A DNA stretch of 64,000 nucleotides from Helicobacter_J cappadocius (GTDB taxonomy: Bacteria > Campylobacterota > Campylobacteria > Campylobacterales > Helicobacteraceae), in contig NZ_JAUPEV010000009.1 of assembly GCF_030686155.1 (NCBI RefSeq), positions 1 to 64,000 on the forward strand, read 5' to 3'. How positions within the stretch are numbered: the first letter of the stretch is position 1; the number at the start of each line of letters is the position of its first letter. Both the position numbers and the translations under genes were made by a program. Positions 42,193 through 52,048 of the stretch are shown piece by piece. Under the pieces are notes generated by a model. It was not told the DNA's origin, did not search any database, and saw only the letters and a list, made by a program, of their open reading frames with translations.

Positions 42193-43740
42193 TTACTCCC
42201 ACTCGATAGTCCCAGGTGGTTTGGAAGTAATATCATATACTACGCGATTGATTCCTTCTACTTCATTAATAATACGATTAGAAATATTTTCTAAAAGCTG
42301 GTGTGGCAAATGTGCAAAAGTCGCACTCATTCCATCAATAGCCTCTACAGCTCGAACACAAATTGTATTATCATAAGTTCGATTATCTCCCATCACACCT
42401 ACTGATCTGACATTCAGGAGTACGCAAAAAGCTTGCCATACTTTATCATAATACCCACTCCTATTAAGTTCATCCAAAAAAATCACATCAGCCTTGCGTA
42501 AAAGATCTAAATCTACCTTATTCACTTCTCCCATTATTCGTATGGCTAGACCAGGTCCGGGAAATGGATGTCTCATCAGCATTTCTTCAGGCATTCCAAG
42601 TTCTCTTCCTAATGCCCTCACCTCATCTTTAAAAAGTTCTCTTAATGGCTCAATCAATTCAAATTTCATCCATTCAGGAAGCCCTCCTACATTATGGTGA
42701 GATTTGATGGTTTTACTTGGTCCTTTTACACTCACAGACTCAATAACATCTGGATAAAGCGTACCTTGTGCAAGATATTTAATCTCTCCATTTGTATTGT
42801 ATTTTTTAGCCTCTCTTTCAAAAACCTCAATAAAAGTCTCTCCGATAATCTTGCGCTTTGTTTCTGGATCGCATACCCCTGCTAATCTATCTAAAAACAA
42901 CTCACTTGCATCAACTACCACAAGAGGAACTCCTAGATTTTGGGCAAACATCTTTTCTACGGCTTCACGTTCACCCGCTCTTAAAAGCCCATGATCTACA
43001 AAAACAGGAACAAGCCTATCGCCAATAGCACGATAAAGAAGCGTAGCAACCACACTAGAATCCACACCTCCGCTGACACCACAGAGAACCTTCCCGTCCG
43101 CAGCTATCTGGGCAAGTTTTTTGATCTCATTTTGGGCAAAATTTTTCATATTCCACTCTGGGTTTGCTCCACAAATATTATGTGCAAAATTAAATAGATA
43201 CTTCCCGCCTTCTTTAGAGTGAGCTACTTCTGGATGAAACTGCACAGCATAAATCTTTTTTTCCTTATTCTGCACAGCCGCATAAGGAGAATTCAAGCTT
43301 TTTGCAACTGCTTGAAATCCTTTTCCTAGCACCTCAACCCTGTCACCATGGCTCATCCATACGATCTCACCATCTTTGCAGTCCTTAAACAACTCACACT
43401 CACTCACAATGTCTAAATTTGCCTTTCCATATTCGTGTGCAAGTGCTTTTTCTACCTTGCCATCAAAATAATCCATCAAATACTGCATTCCATAGCAAAT
43501 TCCAAGTATTGGCAATCCAAGATTAAAAATTTCAGTATTGGGTTTATAGGCATCTTCTTCATACACACTTGCAGGACCACCGCTCAAAATAATTCCTTTT
43601 GGTTTTCTTGATCTAATTGCCTCTATCTTTTCAAAATACGGAACAATCTCTGCATAAATACCAAATTCGCGCAACCTTCTTGCAATGAGCTGGGTAAATT
43701 GACTCCCAAAATCCAAAACCAAAATATCTACATTGCCCAA
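42193..43740 (-). CDS. guaA: GMP synthase (glutamine-hydrolysing)
   Basis: This 515-residue enzyme aminates XMP to GMP. The N-terminal class I glutamine amidotransferase has GICYGMQYL with the catalytic Cys and VQFHPEVAHS with the His. The ATP-PPase domain has GVSGGVDSSVVA. The C-terminal dimer domain ends in DITSKPPGTIEWE, the canonical end. Full length, and TATAAT lies upstream at 43767-43772 with an AAGGAG ribosome site. Confidence 0.97.
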   Translation of the reverse strand: MGNVDILVLDFGSQFTQLIARRLREFGIYAEIVPYFEKIEAIRSRKPKGIILSGGPASVYEEDAYKPNTEIFNLGLPILGICYGMQYLMDYFDGKVEKALAHEYGKANLDIVSECELFKDCKDGEIVWMSHGDRVEVLGKGFQAVAKSLNSPYAAVQNKEKKIYAVQFHPEVAHSKEGGKYLFNFAHNICGANPEWNMKNFAQNEIKKLAQIAADGKVLCGVSGGVDSSVVATLLYRAIGDRLVPVFVDHGLLRAGEREAVEKMFAQNLGVPLVVVDASELFLDRLAGVCDPETKRKIIGETFIEVFEREAKKYNTNGEIKYLAQGTLYPDVIESVSVKGPSKTIKSHHNVGGLPEWMKFELIEPLRELFKDEVRALGRELGMPEEMLMRHPFPGPGLAIRIMGEVNKVDLDLLRKADVIFLDELNRSGYYDKVWQAFCVLLNVRSVGVMGDNRTYDNTICVRAVEAIDGMSATFAHLPHQLLENISNRIINEVEGINRVVYDITSKPPGTIEWE

Positions 43741-43766
43741 ATCTCACTCCTTAAAAAATAATTACA

Positions 43767-43772
43767 ATTATA
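43767..43772 (-). promoter_or_regulatory. -10 box of guaA
   Basis: TATAAT on the minus strand, 27 bases before the guaA ATG, inside the self-complementary run ATTATATAAT. Confidence 0.5.
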
Positions 43773-43825
43773 TAATCTTTGCACCCAGATTCAAATAACT
43801 ATCTTATGCAATATTTGAAAATCTT

Positions 43826-44713
43826 TTAATGCCATAATATAGTCCGATAAGAATTTTTACCCCTAACAACCCTTCCAATACAACTAATACTAACCCTATA
43901 AAGATTTGCTATTTTTTTAGTGTGCAAATAGTCTTTTGGAGAAATACAAAAAAGCATTTCATATTCTTCTCCGCTTTGATATATCTTATCATGAGGATTT
44001 TTTAGTTTGAAAAAAAGTTTATTTATTTTAGAAAGTCTGTTAAGTTCAGCATTGATGCCATCTGAAATATCTATTCCCAAATGTGCAAATCTGGCAATAG
44101 CATAAATAAAATCAAGTCTCAAAATAGGTTCATAAAATCTGGATTTTTTATCCCATCTTGCCCCTGTGCTCAATAATTTCTTAAGCTCTGCATAGCTTCC
44201 TCCAACCCTACCTGTATGAATAATAAGATCCCCTATCTTCGCCCCCACTCTAAAAAGAGGTTTTGAACGTATTTGACCGATCATACTAATAGATATTCCA
44301 AACTCTCTCCCACAAATAGTGTCCCCACCAATAATCTTGATACAAAACTCGTTGCAAACTTTCTTAATGCCGAAAATAAAATCATCTATAAAATCCTTAG
44401 TTGCATCTTTGGGAATACACACTCCTAAAAGAGCATATTTTGGGATTGCATTCATTGCTAAAATATCTGATATATTTATCAAAAATGCCTTTTGGGCAAT
44501 CTCCCTAGCAGAGAACCATTCCTTTTTAAAATGCACCCCCTCCCAAAACATATCCATCGCATACACAGGAGATGCGATATCATTAGGAAGGCACAACCCT
44601 CTCCCTTTATGCAAACTAATGGGGTTATTTGAAAATACTACAGCATCATCTCCAATTCCCTTTGTGATACCTGTATCAATCAATTTTTGAAGAAAGTAAG
44701 ATTCTTTGTCCAT
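43826..44713 (-). CDS. thiL: Thiamine-monophosphate kinase
   Basis: This 295-residue ATP-dependent kinase makes thiamine diphosphate. The N-terminal GIGDDAVVF is the Mg/ATP motif. MDMFWEGVHFKKEWFSAREI and IIGGDTICG follow, and GIDISDGINAELNRL is the second nucleotide motif. Slightly shorter than E. coli ThiL (325). Start overlaps the nadC stop by one base, so it belongs to the nadA-nadC unit. Confidence 0.88.
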   Translation of the reverse strand: MDKESYFLQKLIDTGITKGIGDDAVVFSNNPISLHKGRGLCLPNDIASPVYAMDMFWEGVHFKKEWFSAREIAQKAFLINISDILAMNAIPKYALLGVCIPKDATKDFIDDFIFGIKKVCNEFCIKIIGGDTICGREFGISISMIGQIRSKPLFRVGAKIGDLIIHTGRVGGSYAELKKLLSTGARWDKKSRFYEPILRLDFIYAIARFAHLGIDISDGINAELNRLSKINKLFFKLKNPHDKIYQSGEEYEMLFCISPKDYLHTKKIANLYRVSISCIGRVVRGKNSYRTILWH

Positions 44714-45546
44714 TATGCCATTTTCATACTCATATCAACCCAGACCGCTTGATGAATAAGAGAGCCTATGCTAATTGCATCTACTCCGCTTTTGGCATAT
44801 TCAATAATCGTATCTTTTGTAATTCTTCCGCTTCCTTCTAGCAATACATAAGGATAATTCGCATTCCTAAAATTAACCACCTCTTTGATATCTTCAGGTC
44901 GCATATTATCGCACATGACAATATCGACTCCTGATTGCATAGCAATTTTTGCAAATTCAATGCTTTCACTCTCTATTTCAATCTTTGCTGTCCAAGGAAT
45001 ATATTTTCTTGCATTATCTATAAACGATTTAAGATCTTGATTTTTAATATATTTTAAATGAGTGTCCTTTAACATAAGTGTATCATCTAACCCCATTCTA
45101 TGATTTTTTGCTCCACCGTTTCTAACAGAATATTTTTCAAACTCTCTTAAAAGGGGTCGAGTTTTCCTAGTATCCAAAATCGTTATACTAACACCATCAA
45201 GCATTTTCATATATCCAAATGTATTACTAGCTATACCGCTAGAGTGTTGCAAAATATTCAAAATAGTACGTTCAAGTTTTAGTAATATCTTATAGTGTCC
45301 ATGGAGCTCAATCAAGGTTTGTCCGGAAAAAAATTCTTGAGTATCTGTTACATTCCATTTACAAGCAATATCATAAATTCTACATATTTCTTGAATATAA
45401 ACTCCTCCTGAAAAAACTCCATTTTCTTTCGCGATGATTTTAGCAGTTACTAAAAAATCATCTCCTATCAAACGCTCAAACAAATCTCCCCTACCTAAAT
45501 CTTCATGTAAAACATCTTTTACAAATTTTTCAATATTCCCAATCAT
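44713..45546 (-). CDS. nadC: Nicotinate-nucleotide pyrophosphorylase (carboxylating)
   Basis: This 277-residue enzyme converts quinolinate and PRPP to nicotinate mononucleotide. DTRKTRPLLREFEKYSVRNG and GGAKNHRMGLDDTLMLKDTH are the substrate-binding core. The C-terminal LEGSGRITKDTIIEYAKSGV and DAISIGSLIH are intact. It overlaps nadA by one base, as in the H. pylori nadC-nadA order. Confidence 0.95.
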   Translation of the reverse strand: MIGNIEKFVKDVLHEDLGRGDLFERLIGDDFLVTAKIIAKENGVFSGGVYIQEICRIYDIACKWNVTDTQEFFSGQTLIELHGHYKILLKLERTILNILQHSSGIASNTFGYMKMLDGVSITILDTRKTRPLLREFEKYSVRNGGAKNHRMGLDDTLMLKDTHLKYIKNQDLKSFIDNARKYIPWTAKIEIESESIEFAKIAMQSGVDIVMCDNMRPEDIKEVVNFRNANYPYVLLEGSGRITKDTIIEYAKSGVDAISIGSLIHQAVWVDMSMKMA

Positions 45547-46556
45547 TATGATAACTCCAACATTTTATCTAAAGCTTTTTTTGCAAATTTAGAAATTTCA
45601 TCATCAATAGAAATTTCGTTATAAGCACTCTGATTTTTATACGCTTGCAATACATCTACAATATCTTTTAAGGTTGTCTCATTCATTGTTGGGCACTCTG
45701 GAATAGTACTAGAGAGAACAAAAGTATTCTGTTTGCCATCAATAGGAGATCGAAGTCGATTAACCAAGTTAAACTCCGTACCAACTGCAACTTTTTGATC
45801 TAATGGTAAAGAATTCACATAGGCAATGATTTGGCTAGTAGAGCCTACAAAATCAGCTTTTTCAACCACATCTGGGCGACATTCAGGATGCACAACAATA
45901 AGAATATCAGGATATTTTTCCCTAAAAAAATCCACATCAGAAGGAGTAAAGAGCTGATGAACAGAGCAAAATCCATTATAACAAACGACATCTGCATTTA
46001 ATACTTTTTCTCTACTATCTTGACCTAAAATAGCTGAGTTGAGATCATTTACCTTAGCAAGATTTTCGCCCAAACATTTATCAGGTAAAAAGAATATTTT
46101 CTTACCCTTGTTTCTAGCAAAATCAAATATCTTTTTTGCATTACTACTTGTGCAGACCAAACCATCCATCTTGCCAACCTTTGCCTTAACCTCAGCGTTA
46201 GAGTTTATATAAGTAATAGGCAAGAGAGTTTCTTTTTTTATGCCATAGTCTTCAAAAAGCTCAATACTCTTATCATAATATTCACTACTTATCATCCTGG
46301 CCATCGAACAACAAGCGATTTTAGGCATAATTACATCTTTTTGTGGTGCCAAAATCTTTACGCTCTGCCCCATAAACCCTACTCCGCAAAAAATAATCAA
46401 TTTTTTTTTGCTTTCACTTGCTCGTTTTGCTAATTCCAAGCTATCTCCAGTGATATCTGCAATTTCAACAATATCATCTTTTTGATAAAAATGAGCAACC
46501 AACAACCCATCTAACTCGCCTAAAAGCTGCTTAATCTTTTTTTTAGTTTCTTGCAT
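45546..46556 (-). CDS. nadA: Quinolinate synthase
   Basis: This 336-residue [4Fe-4S] enzyme condenses iminoaspartate and dihydroxyacetone phosphate to quinolinate. Motifs are AHFYQKDDIVEIADITGDSL, IIFCGVGFMGQSVKIL, and the later cluster-type cysteines around YNGFCSVHQLFTP and STIPECPTMNETTL. Full length. First of the nadA-nadC-thiL run. nadB is not in the window. Confidence 0.95.
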   Translation of the reverse strand: MQETKKKIKQLLGELDGLLVAHFYQKDDIVEIADITGDSLELAKRASESKKKLIIFCGVGFMGQSVKILAPQKDVIMPKIACCSMARMISSEYYDKSIELFEDYGIKKETLLPITYINSNAEVKAKVGKMDGLVCTSSNAKKIFDFARNKGKKIFFLPDKCLGENLAKVNDLNSAILGQDSREKVLNADVVCYNGFCSVHQLFTPSDVDFFREKYPDILIVVHPECRPDVVEKADFVGSTSQIIAYVNSLPLDQKVAVGTEFNLVNRLRSPIDGKQNTFVLSSTIPECPTMNETTLKDIVDVLQAYKNQSAYNEISIDDEISKFAKKALDKMLELS

Positions 46557-46590
46557 ATCTATATCCTTTTGGGGATTTTCGCATATTTAT

Positions 46591-47385
46591 TCAAACAAAC
46601 TGACCAACACTATCTCCAAATCTTACCTTTGTATCGCATAAAGGAGGATTTTTGATATTTTTGATAAACATCACAACCGTTGAACCCATTTTAAACATTC
46701 CCAACTCATCCCCCTTTTTGATAGTTTTTGGAATCTCATAGTGATAGACAATGTTTTGATTTGCGGTTGTATTTGTTTCTACTCTACTTTCAAAATGAAG
46801 CACCATTTTTCCGACATTCAAAGCCCCCACTGCTACAAAATACATAATCTCACCTTTAATATCTCTGCATACTAGTACAACGCGTTCATTTTTGATAAAT
46901 AAATTAGAATTTTTTTTCAATGAAGGTTTATTTACAGGCAAAAGTTCGCCCCCAAAATAACGAACTTGAAGCACTTCCATATCACATGGTGCGTGATACC
47001 TATGATAATCTTTTGGTGAGAGATAAAAATTTATATACAAATATTCTTCTTGCAACCCATCCCTCTCTCCTAATAATTCACTCACACGATAAGACATTCC
47101 CTTAATCTGCAATGCTGTATCGTTTTGAATTTTTGAACATTCTGTGATAAGTGAATCACAAGGAGAAATCAAAACATCCTTTGAAAAATCAATTGCTCTA
47201 TTTCTACACAAAGAACGTGTAAAAAGTGCATTCAAGCTACCATAAGATGAAATATCTCCGAATTCACTCATATCGATCTTGAAAATTCTAACATATATAG
47301 AGTTGATGATTTTTTGAATAATACTAGGGAAGCTGTGATTAGCAAATTTCCCAAACAATCTTGAAACCTTATTGTTAAATGCCAT
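46591..47385 (-). CDS. psd: Phosphatidylserine decarboxylase proenzyme
   Basis: This is 264 residues from Met at 47385 (AFNNKVSRLFGKFANHSFPS); an upstream in-frame ATG at 47424 lies inside the previous gene and adds 13 residues unlike homologues. The membrane-bound enzyme makes phosphatidylethanolamine. The C-terminal GST motif (KMGSTVVMF) is where the chain cleaves itself to form the pyruvoyl group. The HYHAPCD motif (YHRYHAPCD) and VGALNVGKM are conserved. It overlaps the bpt gene by 11 bases. Confidence 0.93.
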   Translation of the reverse strand: MAFNNKVSRLFGKFANHSFPSIIQKIINSIYVRIFKIDMSEFGDISSYGSLNALFTRSLCRNRAIDFSKDVLISPCDSLITECSKIQNDTALQIKGMSYRVSELLGERDGLQEEYLYINFYLSPKDYHRYHAPCDMEVLQVRYFGGELLPVNKPSLKKNSNLFIKNERVVLVCRDIKGEIMYFVAVGALNVGKMVLHFESRVETNTTANQNIVYHYEIPKTIKKGDELGMFKMGSTVVMFIKNIKNPPLCDTKVRFGDSVGQFV

Positions 47386-48115
47386 TGTTTTCCTTTTGAT
47401 AGATTTTCCAACAAGGTTCATCAAATAAATCAGGGGCGTTTTTTAAAAACTCAAAAGGTTTAAAACGTTCTTTATAACCCATACAATAGTGATCTTTAAT
47501 CCAATATCCTGGATAAAAATATTTCAATCCCCTCTCCTTTGCTATCTTAATTTGAGTTAAAATATTCAATGTTCCAAGACTCAAGTCCAAAAAGTCATGG
47601 TCATAAAAAAAATAAATCGAAGACATGCTATCTAAAAGTATATCCAAAAGCCCTACTCCTATGAGTCTATCATCAAAATAATAAGAAAGCTCAAAGCCAA
47701 AATCCATCTCTCCTTCCACAAACATATCTGCGTAACTATCTAAATCAATTCCTCTGTAATCCCAACCTTTTTTTTCCATCATTTTTCTGTGATATTTATC
47801 ATATAAAGCGAGTTTTAGATTATCTACACTCGGGCGAGAAAGTAAAATTTTTAGAGATTGATTTTTTTTAAAAACCCGCTTATGATTTTTAGTAAATTCA
47901 AATTCATTTACAAGCTGACGAATAGAAATACAATCTGTGCAACCTTGACATACTGGGACAAAAAAATATTTTCCAAATCTTCTCCAGCCTCTCTGAAGAA
48001 GACCTTTATAAAAATATGTGCGACACTCTTCGATGTACATATACTGGAATTGACTTTTTTTTGTTTCTATGTAACTGCAAGTTTTTTGATCTGAATAAAA
48101 CTCTACAATACGCAT
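47375..48115 (-). CDS. bpt: Aspartate/glutamate leucyltransferase
   Basis: This 246-residue N-degron enzyme moves leucine from tRNA to N-terminal Asp/Glu, marking proteins for ClpS/ClpAP. The N-terminal domain of the Ate/Bpt family has FFVPVCQGCTDCISIRQ, and the C-terminal GNAT-like part has SIYFFYDHDFLDLSLGT and YFYPGYWIKDHYCMGYKERF, all family hallmarks. Length matches Bpt. It overlaps psd and lies 14 bases after the small coiled-coil gene stop on the other side. Confidence 0.9.
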   Translation of the reverse strand: MRIVEFYSDQKTCSYIETKKSQFQYMYIEECRTYFYKGLLQRGWRRFGKYFFVPVCQGCTDCISIRQLVNEFEFTKNHKRVFKKNQSLKILLSRPSVDNLKLALYDKYHRKMMEKKGWDYRGIDLDSYADMFVEGEMDFGFELSYYFDDRLIGVGLLDILLDSMSSIYFFYDHDFLDLSLGTLNILTQIKIAKERGLKYFYPGYWIKDHYCMGYKERFKPFEFLKNAPDLFDEPCWKIYQKENNGI

Positions 48116-48129
48116 CTATTGAAAATCTT

Positions 48130-48648
48130 CTACTTAATATCAGCGAGTTTTAAAATAAATTCCACTTCACCCTTGCCAACTCTAAGTTCTTTAGCAATAG
48201 AATCTATACTCCAGCCATCTTGAAACATTTTAATGATACGATTCTCATCAACATCTGTGCTGCTAGGAGAAAAATGTCCAAATTCCCTGATTTTGTTTTC
48301 AAGTGCGATGATTTTTTCTTCAAAATAATCCCTATCTTTTTCTAAAACTTCTTGAATTCCGTGAATTTGCGAAGAAAGATTTGTAAGACCAGAATTAAGA
48401 TTGTTTTTGACCTCATTTTTTATATTCGCACCCAATGTAGAGTTTGCGAACTCGCTTTGGGTTTCATTTTCTTGTATCCATTTTTTTGTCTTATAAATCT
48501 CTTTACTTAGAGCTTCAATGGCTTTTTCTAAACGTTGAGTTTTTTTTGCAACATCTTTATCTTTGATATAAATATACAAAATCAAAAATACCAATATTAA
48601 CAACAATGCTCCAGATACCATTAACAAAAACTCTGAGTCAAAAACCAT
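48130..48648 (-). CDS. Small membrane-anchored coiled-coil protein, DUF6115-like
   Basis: This 172-residue protein has one N-terminal membrane helix (about 8-28), a charged coiled coil (about 33-130), and a C-terminal helix-turn-helix-like end (MFQDGWSIDSIAKELRVGKG). This architecture is seen in Campylobacterota next to flagellar or PilZ-type genes (DUF6115 by recall). Function unknown. Its start overlaps the stop of the upstream gene by one base. Confidence 0.55.
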   Translation of the reverse strand: MVFDSEFLLMVSGALLLILVFLILYIYIKDKDVAKKTQRLEKAIEALSKEIYKTKKWIQENETQSEFANSTLGANIKNEVKNNLNSGLTNLSSQIHGIQEVLEKDRDYFEEKIIALENKIREFGHFSPSSTDVDENRIIKMFQDGWSIDSIAKELRVGKGEVEFILKLADIK

Positions 48649-49202
48649 TATCTATCCTTTGTGTTATGTTTTAATCTAAGATTTTCCATTTCTTTATTTG
48701 CGATATACATATCAAAATCCTCTATATTTTTTTGGTGCATTTTTGTGATTTTGACAACACGTCTGTCAATAGCTTTTCCAAAAATAGCAACAATTCGTTT
48801 TGGAAAAACTGGCAACTCAAATCGCAAATAATAATCTACGTCAACTTCAAAATCTGCAATTTCTGTGCAGATCACTCCATGCCCTAATGCAGAAATAAAA
48901 CCTTTTTTTTCTAATGGATACAATTTGATCTCATTTTTATTAATAAGATTTTCTATAGAAATAAGCTTACGATAAATTTGATCTAAAACTTCCAATATTA
49001 TTTCATTATCTCCATCAAGTTTGTTTTTCGATTTTAAACGTTCTAACCATTGTTCAAAACCATCGGTATTTATATTTGTAATTTGATTATATTCTTGATT
49101 ATAAATACCTGAATCTTTAGCATATAAAAGCTCAAGCGCACAAGGAACAATGCGTGTAAAAATACCATTATTCTTACAAATTTCTATAAATTCAGATTCC
49201 AT
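48648..49202 (-). CDS. Uncharacterised protein, possible PilZ-like C-terminal domain
   Basis: This is 184 residues from Met at 49202 (ESEFIEICKNNGIF); an earlier ATG at 49226 lies within the prenyltransferase gene. The N-terminal part (1-100) is helical. The C-terminal part has the strand pattern LEKKGFISALGHGVICTEIA, YYLRFELPVFPKRIVAIFG and MHQKNIEDFDMYIANKEME, which recalls a PilZ beta-barrel (small-molecule receptor) but lacks the clear RxxxR and D/NxSxxG motifs, so c-di-GMP binding is not supported. Coupled to the neighbouring coiled-coil gene. Confidence 0.4.
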   Translation of the reverse strand: MESEFIEICKNNGIFTRIVPCALELLYAKDSGIYNQEYNQITNINTDGFEQWLERLKSKNKLDGDNEIILEVLDQIYRKLISIENLINKNEIKLYPLEKKGFISALGHGVICTEIADFEVDVDYYLRFELPVFPKRIVAIFGKAIDRRVVKITKMHQKNIEDFDMYIANKEMENLRLKHNTKDR

Positions 49203-50079
49203 AAAACATCCTAGCAAAACCATCAATCAAAATAAAAATAAAAAAAATAAAACCTAAATATCCATTTGTTACGAAAAAAGCTTTTGGAATATTTCTAAAA
49301 TCTAAACTCACTAGATATTGCTCATAAATAAGCATGGTCATAGAAATCAAAAGACCTATATAGGAAAAAAACCATCCTTGAGAAAAATAAACAAACAATG
49401 CCCAAAAAATCACAGCAATAAAGTGAAAAATTCTGGAAATAATTAAGGTTTTTCTCTCTCCAAAAGCAGAAGGGATTGAATACAATTTTTCTTCTCTATC
49501 AAACTCAATGTCTTGAAGGGAGTATAATAAATCAAACCCAGCGACCCAAAAAATAACACCAACACACAAGAATACACTCCATAAAGGAATCCACCCTTCC
49601 ACAGCTATCACACCAGCAATTGGAGCTAACCCTAAAGAAATACCCAAAATCAAATGTGCCAAATAGCTGAATCTCTTCATATATGAATACCCCCCAAGCA
49701 CAATCAAAAATGGGACAGAAAGATAAAAAGCTAGATTGTTGATAAAATAGCTTGTCAAAACAAAAATAATTGCATTTATAATACAAAACAACAACATAGC
49801 CAATGGAGAAATTCTTCCATCCACACTAGGTCTTTTATTTGTTCGAGAGTTTTTAATATCAATATCACGGTCACAATATCGATTAAAACCCATTGCAAAA
49901 TTTCTAGCACTCACCAATGCCAAAGCACACAAAACTAAGGTATCAAAACCAAACCAAACGCTTTTATTGATCTCCATAGAGGCTACAACCATGGCAATCA
50001 AAATAAATGCTCCAGAAAAAACGGTATGCTCAAATGCCACTAATTCGCTAAAATTTTTGATTTTTTTAAACACTTTCAA
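49192..50079 (-). CDS. UbiA-type prenyltransferase, probably menaquinone biosynthesis (MqnP)
   Basis: This 295-residue polytopic membrane enzyme has eight or nine hydrophobic helices. The first Asp-rich motif is FNRYCDRDIDIKNSRTNKRP and the second SLQDIEFDREEKLYSIPSAF; both bind polyprenyl diphosphate through Mg. In Helicobacter, which makes menaquinone by the futalosine route, the ubiA homologue is MqnP. The order ubiA-comEC-dnaB fits HP1360-1362. Overlaps the next gene by 11 bases. Confidence 0.85.
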   Translation of the reverse strand: MKVFKKIKNFSELVAFEHTVFSGAFILIAMVVASMEINKSVWFGFDTLVLCALALVSARNFAMGFNRYCDRDIDIKNSRTNKRPSVDGRISPLAMLLFCIINAIIFVLTSYFINNLAFYLSVPFLIVLGGYSYMKRFSYLAHLILGISLGLAPIAGVIAVEGWIPLWSVFLCVGVIFWVAGFDLLYSLQDIEFDREEKLYSIPSAFGERKTLIISRIFHFIAVIFWALFVYFSQGWFFSYIGLLISMTMLIYEQYLVSLDFRNIPKAFFVTNGYLGFIFFIFILIDGFARMFYGI

Positions 50080-50089
50080 TCTTCCTTAA

Positions 50090-50632
50090 TCACTTGATGC
50101 CCAATGAGACGACTTTTTTAAGTCCCTCTGAAACACTCATATCTATCCTTTGCACCTTAGAAGAATGTGCTCGAAGCAAGATACCTGAGGTAGGATTTGG
50201 GGTTGTGGGAACAAATATCCAATAAAAACCTTCTTCTTCTTTTGTAATAAATCCTATTACACTGTTTCCAGCTAAATCAATATAAGCAACACCTAGATAA
50301 TTATCTCCTCCTTTTCCAGAAAACATTTTTACAATGTCTTTAAGCACTGTATAAATAGTTGCAACACCCGGAATTTTGCTTATAAGGAGTTCAGAAACCC
50401 TCACCAATAAAAACTCTTTATTTTTTTCAAATAAATATCCCGAATAAATAAGCAAAATCACCATAATAAGAAGAATACCAATCGTAGCACTCACGCTATT
50501 AGCAGTGGTATCAAAAAGTATTTCCACAAACCCCTTTATAAAACCAAATATAAAAGATAAAAACCACAACAAAATAATAATAGGTAACAATACTATTACA
50601 CCCTTACCCAACAACCTAAAAATTACACTCAT
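50090..50632 (-). CDS. DUF502 membrane protein
   Basis: This 180-residue inner-membrane protein has two hydrophobic helices (about 8-32 and 48-68), the conserved ISKIPGVATIYTVLKDIVK between them and the soluble C-terminal part, and FVPTTPNPTSGILL. DUF502 has no proven role. It lies 10 bases upstream of the prenyltransferase and 43 bases downstream of comEC. Complete length. Confidence 0.8.
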   Translation of the reverse strand: MSVIFRLLGKGVIVLLPIIILLWFLSFIFGFIKGFVEILFDTTANSVSATIGILLIMVILLIYSGYLFEKNKEFLLVRVSELLISKIPGVATIYTVLKDIVKMFSGKGGDNYLGVAYIDLAGNSVIGFITKEEEGFYWIFVPTTPNPTSGILLRAHSSKVQRIDMSVSEGLKKVVSLGIK

Positions 50633-50675
50633 TTATTTCCTTGATTTTTTCTATTGCAATTGTACAATCTTTTGA

Positions 50676-52046
50676 CTATAAAAAATATAAATATTTTAAA
50701 ACTAGAAATACAAAAAAAGCAAGACTAAAAAGGTTTAAAATCCAATATGTCTTCTGGGATTTTATTGACCAAAGAGATAATACCACATAGCTACAAGTTA
50801 GCCACCAAGGTGCATAATATTCAATAAAAGGTGGTTTGATGGGTAAAACTCTCCAAAAAAAATCATCCAAAAAATAACCCCAATGAAAAAAATGTAGTAC
50901 CAAGCTCAATGGAAAAAATACCACAAAAACAATACCCACAGGAATTGAAATTAGTTGATAAGGGGAAAAGTAAGGAAAAAAATAATGTACAATAGGAGCA
51001 ATATTCCAAAAAATAGCAAAATTAAAACATATCCAATAAGGGATTTTTGAAATCTTGGGAAAATGACGCATGAATAAAAAAATATAAAATACCCCCGCGA
51101 CCGATAAAATAAACCCTATATTAAATATAATACTAGGAGAAAATGCGATACAAAACAAACAAACAAAAAATAACAATGGAAAACTTACCAGTCTAACTCC
51201 ACTAAAATAAACTAAAAACCCCATTGCAGCCATAACAAAAGAGCGAAAAAAAGATGGTTGATAATCTAACAACAAAAGATAAGCAAACATAAAGGCTAAT
51301 ATAATGGATCCAAGATCATAGGCTTCATTTCGATAAGGAAAATATCGTTTTTGAAAATATCTATAAAATGGACAAAATAAAGCATATAAGAATGCACTCA
51401 AAATTCCTAAATGAAAACCACTTATGGCAATAATATGGGCAAGTCCAAGCGTATTTGAAAGATCACGCCAACTTTTATGCAAAGGATCTGCTATAAACAA
51501 TGCACGATAAAGATTACCAACTAAATTTTCTTGATATTTTTGGTTTGTTGGTTTATCAAGCCCTACAGATTCTATAGATTTAATAGGATGTTGAAAATCA
51601 ATAAAATCTCTTATTTTGTCCCTATAATCTCTTTGATGCAAAAGCGATATACTATAGACATTCAAATAACAGCTTTTAAGGAATTGTATAAAATTGCATT
51701 TGCTCAATTGCCCGTAAAATCTACCATAGCGATTAATAATGTTTTTAATATCTTCTTTTGTTGTAGCGTAAAATATATTCCCATTAAAATCAGATATTTT
51801 AAGAACAAAATAATGATTGATTTTTTTGAGACCACTTTTAAGCTCTTTTTCCTTTGTTTTTGGATACTGAAGTATTATCTGTCCAAAAATCTCTTGAGGA
51901 GAGGTAAAATTAAGGTTTGAAAATTGATAATATTTAATACCTAAATTAATAATGCAGATCAACACTAAAATAATAATGACACAAAACCACTCTTTTTTGC
52001 CATCAATAAGCTCAATACCGTATGGCGATACTTTAGACTTTTTCAC
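50676..52046 (-). CDS. comEC: ComEC/Rec2-family DNA uptake channel (short form)
   Basis: This 456-residue polytopic protein conducts single-stranded DNA across the inner membrane during natural transformation. The competence core LGLAHIIAISGFHLGILSAF is intact, and about ten hydrophobic helices follow. The N-terminal OB-like region is present. The C-terminal metallo-beta-lactamase nuclease domain of long homologues is absent, as in H. pylori ComEC (HP1361), so this is the normal form for the group. It ends where DUF502 begins and starts 3 bases after dnaB. Confidence 0.88.
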   Translation of the reverse strand: MKKSKVSPYGIELIDGKKEWFCVIIILVLICIINLGIKYYQFSNLNFTSPQEIFGQIILQYPKTKEKELKSGLKKINHYFVLKISDFNGNIFYATTKEDIKNIINRYGRFYGQLSKCNFIQFLKSCYLNVYSISLLHQRDYRDKIRDFIDFQHPIKSIESVGLDKPTNQKYQENLVGNLYRALFIADPLHKSWRDLSNTLGLAHIIAISGFHLGILSAFLYALFCPFYRYFQKRYFPYRNEAYDLGSIILAFMFAYLLLLDYQPSFFRSFVMAAMGFLVYFSGVRLVSFPLLFFVCLFCIAFSPSIIFNIGFILSVAGVFYIFLFMRHFPKISKIPYWICFNFAIFWNIAPIVHYFFPYFSPYQLISIPVGIVFVVFFPLSLVLHFFHWGYFLDDFFWRVLPIKPPFIEYYAPWWLTCSYVVLSLWSIKSQKTYWILNLFSLAFFVFLVLKYLYFL

Positions 52047-52048
52047 AC

